A stretch of DNA of 64,000 bases, from assembly GCA_015832175.1 (NCBI GenBank), contig WJXW01000016.1:1116001-1180000 (forward strand), in the 5' to 3' direction. Origin of the DNA: Paraphaeosphaeria minitans. Its lineage: Eukaryota > Ascomycota > Dothideomycetes > Pleosporales > Didymosphaeriaceae. The translations under genes and the position numbers were made by a program. This document shows positions 1-10,054 of the stretch, one piece after another; positions within the stretch are counted from its first letter, which is position 1; each line of letters begins with the position of its first letter. Below the pieces are notes generated by a model, which saw only the letters and a program-made list of their open reading frames with translations, was not told the origin of the DNA and made no database searches.

Positions 1-29
1 CACCGGTACTGGTACCATGTAATGCTATT

Positions 30-1757
30 CTACGATCCGAGAATTTTGACCCTCATCCATTCGCTTGTGCCTACGCCGAGATTCAACCCGTTGCGAGCCC
101 ACCACTTCCTCACGTCCTCGCCCGCCTCGCCTTCCACGCCATCCTCCAGTGCCTCTTCGATGTCGCATGTCTTGTACTCAACTCGTAAGCCGCTACGCTT
201 CCACCATTCCAGCACGTCTGCGTGGCCCATCTTGGTGGGGCCCACAAGGACCTGGTTGTCGAACAGCATCTTCTCACCGAAATGCCTGTGCCAGTAGTTG
301 AGTATACGTGTATGACCGTGCGCCGAGGCAAGCTTCGCTATCGTGTCCTCGTGTGAGAAGGGGATTCCGGATTCCACCCAGAAAACCACGGCAGGCAGGC
401 AGCCTGCCTGCGTGGCGTACGTGATCGACTTGCCAACCTTGAGCGACAGGAGCGGTCGCCTGTTCTGCGCCTCATCTTTGTGCTCCGTTGGCAAAGGGGG
501 CGGTGCGGGTTCCGAACGGTATCTGCTGTGCTCCTTCCACCATTCCAACACCTCCATGTGGCCTTGTGAGCTGGCTGCCTCCAGAGCAGACTCGGTGAAC
601 TTGAGTGGCAGACCCGAGTCGAACCACCAGTCTAGAGCTTGGATAGAACCGGAACGACTTGCACTGTCCATGGCCTCGGTGGAATACTCTTTGGTAAGAA
701 AGGTTGGCGAGATTCTCCAATACTCCAGGATCTCCGTCCTTCCAAAGACGGACGCTTTGTGAGGCAGAAAGGCATGGCCAAATGTGCCCCAAAAGAGCTC
801 CTTGTGCGCGTGTTCCAAATGTATAAGCACAGGCACCATGGCGAAGCGCATGATGAGCTCGATGCAAAGGCGCGATATGCGCGTTGGTGGTTCCGCATCA
901 AGCAATGCCCTCACGTCCGCGTATGTGCCTGTCAACAGCGTCCACTCCAGCTTCTGCATCTGATTTTTCGGACCCTCTTCACTGGCAGCCTGGCGCCATT
1001 CCGGCGGGACGGGGAGTGCGGTGCGAACGTCGAGCATGGCCGCAAGCTCCCAATCCTCTGTAAACTCTAGGATGATGGACCATAACTCCGGGGGCAGGCG
1101 AGGTCCTTTGCTCTTTGTCGGAGTGAGCGTGGGCATATGGGCTATCGGCAATGCTATGCGGCCATCACCCACAGCCATCAGGTCAATCTGGGTCTGGATG
1201 GACTCGTTGAAGGTCTTGTGTCCCTCCCACAGCTGGTACTTGCGACCCATGTGGTCAAATGTCCATAGATAGGGTGGCAGCACGCGTATCCAATTCCACT
1301 TCCTCCGTATCTTGCTAATCTGTTTCTTCGACATGGGATGCTCCCACATGAGTGTGGACATGGCCGGGATGAGTAGGATCTTCTTGGAGACATCCCAGCT
1401 CCGCAGGACCTGGAGATGCAAGTTGCTGGTGAAGCCGTGCAGCATGCGGGCTATGTTTTCGGCGTCGAGGGGTGCCAGCACGAGCAGATGGGCCCACTGG
1501 CAGTATTCGGCCACCTTTGTGTCCGCATAGTCTGCATGCTGCCACTCGGGTTTCGCGTTGCTCTCGACATCGTATCGGTGCCACACGGGCTCGAGCGCGG
1601 GGGGCACTATGTGCGAGGAAGGTGGGAAATCATGGCCAGCGATGACCTGGAGCGAGACGTCGGGGATGCGGTGCAAGCGGGCAGCAATCCTGTAGCCGAA
1701 TTCGTGGGTCGAGGAGTCAGGGAGAGCGAGGAGGACGTTTAGCGAGCGCGTCGTCAT
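30..1757 (-). CDS. PPCDC-like flavoprotein fused to F-box-like and ankyrin-like repeats (575 aa)
   Basis: Single-exon gene with an ATG at 1757. Residues 7-165 look like the flavoprotein fold of the phosphopantothenoylcysteine decarboxylase/Hal3 family: an N-terminal beta strand VLLALPDS, a QWAHLLVLAPLDAENIARM segment, and PAMSTLMWEHP at 131-141, which matches the family PxMNxxMW motif. The Asn of that motif is Ser134 here. The position equivalent to the family's catalytic His, six residues before the conserved Trp88, is Val82. The substrate-clamp Cys motif is also not seen, so decarboxylase activity is unlikely, although flavin binding could remain. Residues 220-236 (LPPELWSIILEFT) resemble an F-box. 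From about 365 to the end there are degenerate ankyrin-like repeats of the type SxGHxxVLEWW. The role is unknown. The fusion is read directly from one open frame; the domain names are my recognition. The 5' side carries hexamer repeats. Confidence 0.7.
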   Translation of the reverse strand: MTTRSLNVLLALPDSSTHEFGYRIAARLHRIPDVSLQVIAGHDFPPSSHIVPPALEPVWHRYDVESNAKPEWQHADYADTKVAEYCQWAHLLVLAPLDAENIARMLHGFTSNLHLQVLRSWDVSKKILLIPAMSTLMWEHPMSKKQISKIRRKWNWIRVLPPYLWTFDHMGRKYQLWEGHKTFNESIQTQIDLMAVGDGRIALPIAHMPTLTPTKSKGPRLPPELWSIILEFTEDWELAAMLDVRTALPVPPEWRQAASEEGPKNQMQKLEWTLLTGTYADVRALLDAEPPTRISRLCIELIMRFAMVPVLIHLEHAHKELFWGTFGHAFLPHKASVFGRTEILEYWRISPTFLTKEYSTEAMDSASRSGSIQALDWWFDSGLPLKFTESALEAASSQGHMEVLEWWKEHSRYRSEPAPPPLPTEHKDEAQNRRPLLSLKVGKSITYATQAGCLPAVVFWVESGIPFSHEDTIAKLASAHGHTRILNYWHRHFGEKMLFDNQVLVGPTKMGHADVLEWWKRSGLRVEYKTCDIEEALEDGVEGEAGEDVRKWWARNGLNLGVGTSEWMRVKILGS

Positions 1758-1792
1758 GAGTTCGAAAAGTTCAGGTGGAGGGAGAGGAGCAG

Positions 1793-1860
1793 GTGCATGT
1801 GCATGTGCATGTGCATGTGCATGTCGACAACGACAGCGACAGCGACAGCGACAGCGACGG
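1793..1860. repeat. Two adjoining hexamer microsatellites, (GTGCAT)n then (GACAGC)n
   Basis: About five copies of GTGCAT at 1793-1824 are followed directly by about four copies of GACAGC at 1830-1860. They begin some 35 bp upstream of the minus-strand flavoprotein ATG, so they fall in its 5' leader or promoter. Confidence 0.85.
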
Positions 1861-2318
1861 GCACGATCGGTGGTGTGAGCGCGACCGATTATGCGGAGCT
1901 ATCGCTGACGTAACGGGCCGTTACCTTTCACCCTCGGTCTACGAGGCAGTGACATGGCTACAGTGAAGGATACGGCCGAGACACGGTCGCCGTTCGTTCG
2001 TTCGTCCATCCAACGCACCGTGGGATCAGATGGCGGGTCAGATCGGCTCAGGTGGCGGTTCAGATGGCGGCTCAGAGAGCGTTTCAGAGAACGGGTCAGA
2101 AAGCGATCTCCATGCGCCCGTAAAGCCATCGAGACAGCCTGCATCATTGCAAGCAAAGAATCACGGATCTGGTTTCCCCACGCGCAAACGGCAAACGTCT
2201 GTCTCCAAAAAGCCCCATTCCGTACTAGACAGTCTACTGGGGACCGATCAGACACCGAGTCGGAGGGAGGCAAGTGTCGCGTAGTATTTCCCAAGGTACC
2301 GGTGCTGGTACTTCGGAC

Positions 2319-2374
2319 GCCACCGCCACTGACACTGCCACCGCCACTGCCACCGCCACTGCCACCGCCACTGC
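2319..2374. repeat. 12-bp tandem repeat GCCACCGCCACT
   Basis: Four to five copies of GCCACCGCCACT, one of them with a GACACT variant. Non-coding or low-complexity. Confidence 0.8.
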
Positions 2375-2699
2375 GCATCTCCTTGCATACCTATGAAAGC
2401 ATCGCTGCGGATCCCGGAACAGTGGGGTCCGCAGTCGCTGAGTTTTCAAAGCGGTCAGGCCTGGCGCTCCGCGTCTCTCTCGCGTGGATGAAGAAAAATA
2501 GGTACCATTGCCTATATGCCTCTCCTCGGACCTCTCTGCACGCTGGCCCACTGCATCACTATCTGGGAGAGGGAGAGAGGGTGAGGTGGATACAAGGCTA
2601 TAAGAAGTTCAAGAAGCGGCAGAAAGGGATATTTTCTTCAGTAATATCTGGAGAAAGGGGTATTTTTCAGTACGTGAATATCTGGTTGCCGCGAGAGAA

Positions 2700-2975
2700 G
2701 GCCAATGCACACAAAGGTATTTATGTTCCTGCCTCCGCAGAGGAGGCCACAGATATTCACTGTCACGCCTCCGCAGAGGAGGGAACAGGTATTCACAGTC
2801 ATGTCTCTCAGAGAAGGCCAAATGCATTCAGTCAGGCCTCCGCAGAGAAGACCATGGCACACGAAGGCATTCACAGCCAGGTCTCTGCAGCGAAGGCCAT
2901 GGCACACAAAGGCATTCACAGCCAGGTCTCCGCAGACAAGGCCAAAGGCATTCACAGTGAAGGCCAAAGGTATTC
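2700..2975. repeat. 36-45 bp minisatellite (unit ending GCCTCCGCAGAGGAG)
   Basis: Six to seven imperfect units, each with a core like GGTATTCACAGCCAGG followed by TCCGCAGAGAAG. Unit lengths stay multiples of three, and on the plus strand they translate to variations on AHKGIHSQVSAEK inside a 352-codon ORF (1954-3012). No domain is recognised, and the other frames are open too, so coding status is undecided. Confidence 0.7.
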
Positions 2976-3253
2976 AGGCCGAGTCGGCCGTCCAGCATGC
3001 TCCTGTGCATGACGTAGCGCCGCCACAGTGTCGCGCCTTGAGCCTCTTCGCGGGCTGACATGGGTGCGTGTGTGCACTGTGTGCTGAGAATTGCGCATGC
3101 CACCTTGCTCCACGCAAATCCGCTTTCCCCAAACCGCCTCGAACTGGCGCCGATCTCCTGTCCTTCTTCCATGATCTGCGCCGTCGTCCCTCCATCAAGC
3201 CACAGCAGCCCTTGCCCACCTGCCTTCTGCCCGCGTCGTCTGCCCACTGTGGC

Positions 3254-3358
3254 TCCGTGTACCGTGTACCGTGTACCGCGTGCCCCGTCTCCGTCTCCGT
3301 CTCCGTCCCCGTCCCCGTCCCCGTCTCCGTCTCCTCCACGTCCACGTCCACGTCCAGT
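3254..3358. repeat. Hexamer/heptamer array (CCGTGTA)n, (CCGTCT/CCGTCC)n, (CCACGT)n
   Basis: Three adjoining short-unit arrays: CGTGTAC copies, about eight CCGTCT or CCGTCC hexamers, then three CCACGT hexamers. It is a polypyrimidine-rich stretch about 550 bp upstream of the phytochrome ATG. Confidence 0.8.
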
Positions 3359-3898
3359 CCACGCACCCTCCATGACTCTGCTCCTCCGTTCTGTCTTCAC
3401 GCCGCTTGTGCCTCAAGCCAACCCTGCCGGGCGCTACCCAAGCCCATAGATATCCGCCGACGTGCGTGGTTGCCCGCCTTCCCGTCACTCCGCTGCCCCT
3501 AGTGGGAATATGTTTTGCCATTGACCAACGACCCCTTCCACCGCCGCCTCTCCCACCACCGCATGCCCTCGAGCTCTCCTCCAGCACAGCGAACCCCTCC
3601 AATTCTCCAGGGTCCCGGTCCCTGTACCTCCAAGCCCTGCATACCCCAGGCTTCGGGAGCCCTGCCGTTGCGGTTGCCGGTTGCCGCTCAGCGACGCTCG
3701 CACCAACGTCATATCGTGCGCTGCTGCTATCGTCCATGGGCACCTGAGACCTCTACGCAATAGGCGTGTCGAATTCTTTGTGCGGACCGGAAGCCATCGA
3801 GCCCTGCCTGCTCCCCGTCGCCAGCCTCGGTCACCCCGCCTGTTGCCATTCGTCATCCTCGCCTCTCCCCTTGAGCTCGACAAGCACTCGCGCCGCTC

Positions 3899-6800
3899 AT
3901 GTCTGAATCACCATCGCACCACCCACCCCCCGAGCCCGCTGCGGCCCCCGACGTCGAAGCTAGCGACTTCGCTGTCCCCGCGCCAGGCACAGGCGAAAAT
4001 CCATGGTCGCCACCTGACGACCATACCCAAACCCAGAGGGCACCGTCCCCCCGGCCCGTCAACACCGTCTTGTCTCCATCCGAGGGCGCGGGCATGGGCG
4101 CCCTCAGCCCTACCACAACCGATCGCGTTTTTCCAATCCGCAGGTACGTAGCAACATGTTGCTGCTTCTATTAACGTTGACGCATGCTGACTCGCGTCCA
4201 GTGTCGTATCTGTCGATCCCACGCCCACGCCCACCCAACGCGGCCAGCCCGATTACTTCCACGCGTATGCTCGGCCCTACGACGGGCGCGTACCAGTCGA
4301 CTCGCGTCGGCAATCGCAGAGCTCAACCGCTTCGCAGACGTCCCAGCCCTCTCAACGGGTTCCTCCACATACTCAGCCCGTTTCCAGACAGACCTCTGCG
4401 AACAGAGGACCCGCGAGTGCAACCCGCAATGAGACGTCACGGAAACCGCCACCGCCGTTGCCCGCGCAACTGTTCAATGATTTCGGCTCGGAGAGTGCTC
4501 ATGGCAACAATTTGAGCCGTTCTCCGTCGCTGAAGCCTGAGCAGCCCCATTCTGCTGATGCAGCATCGATCAGGAGTGCTGTCAGCAGTCTAGGAGACAT
4601 GGGCAATCTGGTCACGCACCGCTTCAAACATGTCGTCACCGAAGGTGGCCATGCAGTCATAACAGGCCGGGACGAAGATACGTTACAGCGCTGTGAAGAT
4701 GAGCCAATACACATTCCCGGCGCCGTGCAAGGTTTCGGGCTTCTTATAGCGCTGCAGGAAGAACCTGGGGGCAGTGGTAGTCTTCCAGTACGCATAGTCA
4801 GCGAGAATGTCAAGCGGATACTTGGACGATCACCGCAGGAGCTTTTCGCCCTGGAGAGCTTCACCGACATTTTGTCTGAAGAGCAGGCAGATAATCTGCT
4901 GGACCATATCGACTTTATCAAGGAAGAAGATGCGGATGTGCAAACTAATGGGCCAGAAGTTTTTACACTCTCCGTCAAGTTTCCGAATGCGAGACGCTCG
5001 CGTAAACTGTGGTGCGCGATGCACGTCAACGATACAAATCCTGGCTTGATAATTTGCGAGTTCGAGCTCGAAGATGACGATGTCTATCCCCTGGTCCCGT
5101 CGAACGAAATGACTCCTGAGCTTCCAGAAAATACGCTGCAGAGCAATCCCACTGCTGAGGAGTTTCAAGAAAGTACCGAAACCGGAAGTCGACCATTGAG
5201 AGTATTACGCAGTGCTCGAAAGCGCAAGGGGGAAGCAGCCGCCATGGAGGTTTTCAATATCATGTCGCAAGTCCAGGAACAGCTCGCTGCAGCTCCCAGC
5301 CTCGAGAAATTTCTCAAGGTGCTAGTTGGCGTAGTTAAAGAGCTTACAGGGTTCCATCGCGTCATGATATATCAGTTCGACCAGTCTTTCAACGGACGCG
5401 TAGTAACCGAACTCGTAGACCCTCGCGCCACGAAAGATCTCTATAAGGGCCTCAGCTTTCCAGCATCCGACATTCCCAAACAGGCCAGGGAGCTGTACAA
5501 GATCAACAAGGTTCGTATGCTGTATGATCGCGATCTCGAAACGGCCCGCCTTGTCTGCCGCAGTGCAGAAGATCTGGAGACTCCTCTCGATCTTACTCAC
5601 TCATATCTCCGCGCAATGTCCCCGATCCACCTGAAATACCTCGCCAATATGGCGGTCCGGTCTTCGATGTCCATCTCCATCAACGCTTTCCGCGAGCTAT
5701 GGGGGTTGATAGCTTGCCATTCGTACGGGGGGCGCGGAATGCGTGTTTCGTTTCCGATCCGAAAAATGTGTCGCCTTGTGGGTGATGCGGCATCGCGCAA
5801 TATTGAGCGACTTTCCTATGCGTCGCGATTACAAGCCAGAAAGCTCATCAACACCGTTCCATCTCAGCACAACCCTTCTGGCTATATTATTGCCTCCTCC
5901 GATGATCTGCTAAAGCTATTCGATGCGGACTTCGGACTGCTGTCTATTAGAGACGAGACCAAGATTCTGGGTCAACTTGATAAGTCACAGGAAGCACTAG
6001 CATTACTGGAGTATTTTCGAATGCGGAAGATCTCGTCCGTGATGTCATCGACAGATGTCAGTCAAGATTTCCCCGATCTCCGCTATCCCCCAGGATTTCA
6101 AATCATTGCAGGGATGTTGATCGTGCCGCTTTCTGCGGGAGGAACCGATTTTATCGTTTTCTTCAGAAAAGGCCAGCTTAGAGAGGTCAAATGGGCAGGA
6201 AATCCGTATGAAAAGTTCATCAAGGCGGGCACAGAGGGGTATCTGGAGCCCCGTAAAAGCTTCAAGGCGTGGTCGGAAACAGTCGTCGGAAAATGCCGAG
6301 ATTGGACTGAAGAAGAGGTGGAGACCGCAGCTGTATTGTGTCTTGTGTACGGAAAGTTCATTGAAGTCTGGCGTCAAAAAGAGGCTGCGCTGCAAAGCAG
6401 CCAACTAACAAGACTGCTATTGGCGAACTCCGCGCACGAGGTTCGAACGCCTCTGAATGCGATTATCAACTACTTGGAAATCGCTCTAGAGGGCTCACTG
6501 GATTCAGAGACTAGAGAGAATCTCTCCCGGTCACATTCAGCTTCCAAGTCTTTGATCTACGTTATCAACGATCTGCTTGATCTCACCAAAACCGAAGAAG
6601 GCGGTCCGCTAATCAAAGGCGAGTCATTCGACCTCAAAGCTACCCTTGCCGAGGCGACCAACATGTTTGTCGGAGACGCAAAGCGCAAGAACATTTCATA
6701 CGATGTCGTGGAGCATCCTGGCCTGCCTCGACTCTGCATAGGAGACCAGCGACGTGTGCGCCAAGCGATATCAAATATTGCCGCAAACGCCATACAAAAT

Positions 6801-8441
6801 ACCACCCAAGGCGGTGTCATGGTGGAGATGTCTGTTGCGGCAAGACGCAGCAATACCCAAGTGGATGTGGAAGTGGCAGTCACCGATTCTGGAGTCGGCA
6901 TGAGCTCTAAGAAACTCGATCAGCTGTTCAACGATTTGGAACAGGTTCAGTCTGAACCTGCGGCAAGGCTCGAAGACGCTCTCATCCCTAGCCCCGAACA
7001 ATTACTGGAACAGAGCGAGAAGACAACGCTTGGCCTTGGCCTTGCTTTCGTTGCGCGCATAATAAAGAATATGGAAGGTCAACTGCGATTGAAATCCGAA
7101 GAAGGAAAAGGCTCGCGTTTCGTCATCCAGTTTCCTTTCGAGTTGCCAGATTCTGAGCCGCAAGTGCCAGTTGTTGAATCGCCAGAAGGCAGCATAACTC
7201 CTCTGCCCAGGACTTCGTCACCAGTCGGCAAAGGTGGAGAGCGCACGCTTGTTGCACCAAGTCTTTCAAGGAATGATTCTGGCGAAAGCGAGGCTGTGGC
7301 CAGAAAGCCGAGTGTAGAGAGTATGAAAAGTGCCAAAAGTCTTCGAAGCTTCAAGAGCGCCTCTAGCAACAGGAGTCAGCGCAGCGATGTTGATCGATTG
7401 ATTGAGGCTATACAAGAACCTCACTTGGTAGACAGACGACCCCAGGGCGAACACACTGCGAGCACGAAACTCATGCGACCCACTCTTTCGAAACGAAACA
7501 GCATAGATCATGCGACAGCCTCTTCGCCGCGAAGGACCCGGTCCAGAAGTTTAGAACAAGATGTACAGGTCGTGACCCCGCCTCACCAAAGGTCCATGGA
7601 TGTCGGATCACCCGGTGAAGAGCATATCACTTCCTCTGGGACCTCACTGAAGGCCATCAGAATGCCAGATGACATAGGGTCTCCTATTGATCCATATCCC
7701 AGGTCTGGCACAGTCCTTGGAGAATTATCAGACAAACCAGAGAAAAAATCTACGAGCTCGAAAGAGCTGTCCTACGAACACTTGCGTGTGCTGGTTGCCG
7801 AAGACGATCCAGTGAACAGCAGGATTGTGCAGAAACGTCTTGACAAACTAGGACATGAGGTATATCTCACGGTCAATGGTGAAGAATGTGCCGGCGCATA
7901 CTGCGACAAACCACAGGACTTTGATGTCGTTCTGATGGATATGCAGGTAAGCAATAAACTTCCCATACCGACGCGTACTCAACAAATTCAGATGCCCATT
8001 GTCGACGGTCTCATGTCCACGAAGATGATCAGATCGTTCGAAAAAAGCCACAAAGACATTCACTCTCCTCGTGCTGCACTCAATGGCAGGGTTCCGATCA
8101 TCGCCGTCTCCGCCTCCTTGATTGAGCAAAATCGCGGCAGTTACATGGACGCAGGATTTGATGCCTGGATCCTGAAGCCAATTTCATTTCCTCGATTGAA
8201 CGAGCTCATGGCCGCTAGCGTGGATCGAAAAATCCGGGAGTCGTGTCTATACCAATCCGGCGAATGGGAAAGAGGAGGCTGGTTTCATGTTGAGGAGAGC
8301 AGTGCGGATGAGGTGTCGACAGAGCCCTTGGGAGAGGCACCGGTTGAGGATCCCTCGGAAAACATTGGAAAAACGGACCAGAATCCGGATGATCATCAAC
8401 CAGGCGATGAACCAGACCGAATTCCCGATGAACAAAACTGA
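3899..8441 (+). CDS. fphA: Fungal phytochrome hybrid histidine kinase (1479 aa, 3 exons)
   Basis: Red/far-red photoreceptor kinase of the fungal phytochrome class. Exons are 3899-4143, 4202-7946 and 7992-8441. The first join gives ..RVFPIR-S-VVSVDPTPT.., and the frame stays open into the large ORF. The start is the ATG in GCTCATGTCTGA at 3899. Domain order: disordered Pro/Ser-rich N-terminus; PAS with chromophore Cys246 in RCEDEPIHIPG; GAF with FPASDIP and SPIHLKYLANM; PHY; HisKA with phospho-acceptor His827 in SAHEVRTPLN; HATPase with N-box NIAANAIQN, DSGVGM and GLGLAF; a Ser-rich linker; and a receiver domain with LVAEDD, phospho-Asp1328 in VVLMDM and a late Lys in LKPIS. All key residues are present, so it should be a functional biliverdin-binding kinase with phosphorelay output. 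The 45-nt second intron is in frame (see findings). Confidence 0.95.
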
Positions 8442-9388
8442 CTGCTCCATGCGCAAAAACAGGAACGCAACAGTCTGGGGTTTGACGATGAGGCCGCGCC
8501 GGAGCACGATGAGAGCGTGTACGTTTTCGCCTGCCCGGACATTAGACGTGTTTGGAATCGCGGTCGACGCCGTCTAACATTCCTTCACAGCAGCGGCGTT
8601 CAGGACTTCTCGACTCTAGAGCTGTCGATAACTTGTTCTAGACTTCAACTTATCGGATTAGCGATCTCGAAGCTGCTGTTCTCACCTGGCGCACAACATT
8701 GTACACATATTATGGCATAACGCAGGTTACGTTCATGAGAGCGCTTTTTTCTTTCTGGAACAAGCGGCGCAGACGCACATGTTTTGCCGTTTGGGAAGAT
8801 ATCGGATTTGTTGTTTTGTTTCGGAGGCTCTTTGGCTGAGCAGGTTACTCGCGCTTTTCGATTCTAATACTGGACCCTGGGTGGGCTTTTTTTAGCTGCG
8901 TTGAGCATCGTGGTGTAGGAGGGTGTGCTAGAGTACCGATACATACATATGCGGCCCATCCCAAGCCGATGCGAAAGCCTGGGAGAAGGGCTGCGCAACG
9001 ATGGCTGAAGCTGGAGAGGATGAGTAGGGAGACGATCGAAGGAACGCGAACAGCTGAGGGGCTGGTCGGTCGTACAGCGAGATTAAGCACAAATCGATAT
9101 TTCCGTGAAAGGTTGCGCGCCAGTCTTTTTTTCGTCTCAGTTGTGTTGATCCGATCCTGGTACAATGCCGACTGAGCCGTTGGATCGAGTTGCCTCCCCT
9201 GTCCCTCGCTACCCGTTTTGGCACCAACCCACACTATAGTCCGTCCACACCGGAGAAAATTGTAACCTCGAATCAAGTCATGTCATGAAAATCGACCCAT
9301 CACCTTTGTCAATGCTAATGTATATAGTATAGATTAATGATTATTTTCTCATAACAAATCACCAAGCGCGCTCCTCTTGCGCGCAATC
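8442..9388. other. Phytochrome 3' flank, no gene seen
   Basis: Includes the probable 3' UTR. Only short shadow ORFs without recognisable motifs are present. Confidence 0.5.
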
Positions 9389-9474
9389 CTCCGCTTGGTG
9401 TAGTTGGTTTATCACGTTCGACTGTAATATTTGTTGTAATCGAAAGGTCCCTTGTTCGATTCAGGGAGCGGAGA
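9389..9474 (+). tRNA. tRNA-Tyr: tRNA-Tyr(GTA) with 11-nt intron
   Basis: The cloverleaf can be folded by hand. The acceptor 9389-9395 (CTCCGCT) pairs with 9467-9473 (AGCGGAG), followed by discriminator A9474. The anticodon stem TTCGA/TCGAA encloses loop C-T-GTA-A, with anticodon GTA at 9424-9426. An 11-nt intron (9428-9438) lies one base 3' of the anticodon, the usual place. The T-arm is CCTTG-TTCGATT-CAGGG. The C1-G72 pair with A73 is the eukaryotic tyrosine identity signature, and nuclear tRNA-Tyr genes characteristically carry an intron. Oligo-T follows. Confidence 0.93.
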
Positions 9475-10054
9475 AAGCTATTCTTTTTGTCCACATGGTT
9501 TTTCTCTTCCTTGGTGCTCCCAGGACTCGAAATGTTGACTGGGGCAAACATCGTGACCATTCTTTTCTGGCTCTTCGTGCGACAAGCGTGTCACGATCGC
9601 ATCGTCGGAGAGATGTTTTTGTTCCCTGCTGAGGCTTTGATAGGGCCTTTGTTGTACTAGGCAATGTGGGTGGTTGAAAAGCTGTCTTGCACGTTGTTCA
9701 TCATTCAAAACTATTGCGTGACTGAACACATGCGCTGAACGAAACTACTGTGCCCAGAGAGCATTCGTGACGACTTGGGGGACCGCGATTAGGACCTTGC
9801 TCGTGCATTTGGAGGTTGGAATTGCACAAATGGTGGCGGGGTAGGCGCTAGGCCAGAATGTTTGGCTGCTGCGGTGATCAAACGGCGAGGCTTGACAGCT
9901 TCAGGCCGTGGTCAGTCCCGCCTCTTCCTTTTCTCAACCTGCATTCACAAGGGTCTTCCTACAATTCTTCGTGCGTGCGCGCTAGGCTTTTCGCGATCAA
10001 CTCCAACAATACCGAACACGTCTGTCGCGAATAGCCCTCTTGGTCTGTTTTGGT
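9475..10054. other. Intergenic, no gene seen
   Basis: Between the tRNA and the F-box-like gene. Short ORFs only, with nothing recognisable. Confidence 0.5.
9484..9488 (+). terminator. RNA polymerase III oligo-T terminator
   Basis: A run of five T begins 10 bp after the tRNA-Tyr 3' end, as expected for Pol III termination. Confidence 0.75.

Larger units (their letters stand above)
1758..3898. other. Intergenic stretch rich in simple and tandem repeats
   Basis: This is the divergent interval between the flavoprotein and phytochrome genes. All six frames are largely open because the repeats contain no stops. I see no conserved domain. The plus-strand ORF 1954-3012 is discussed separately. The distal part probably holds the promoter and 5' leader of the phytochrome gene. 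Confidence 0.5.
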
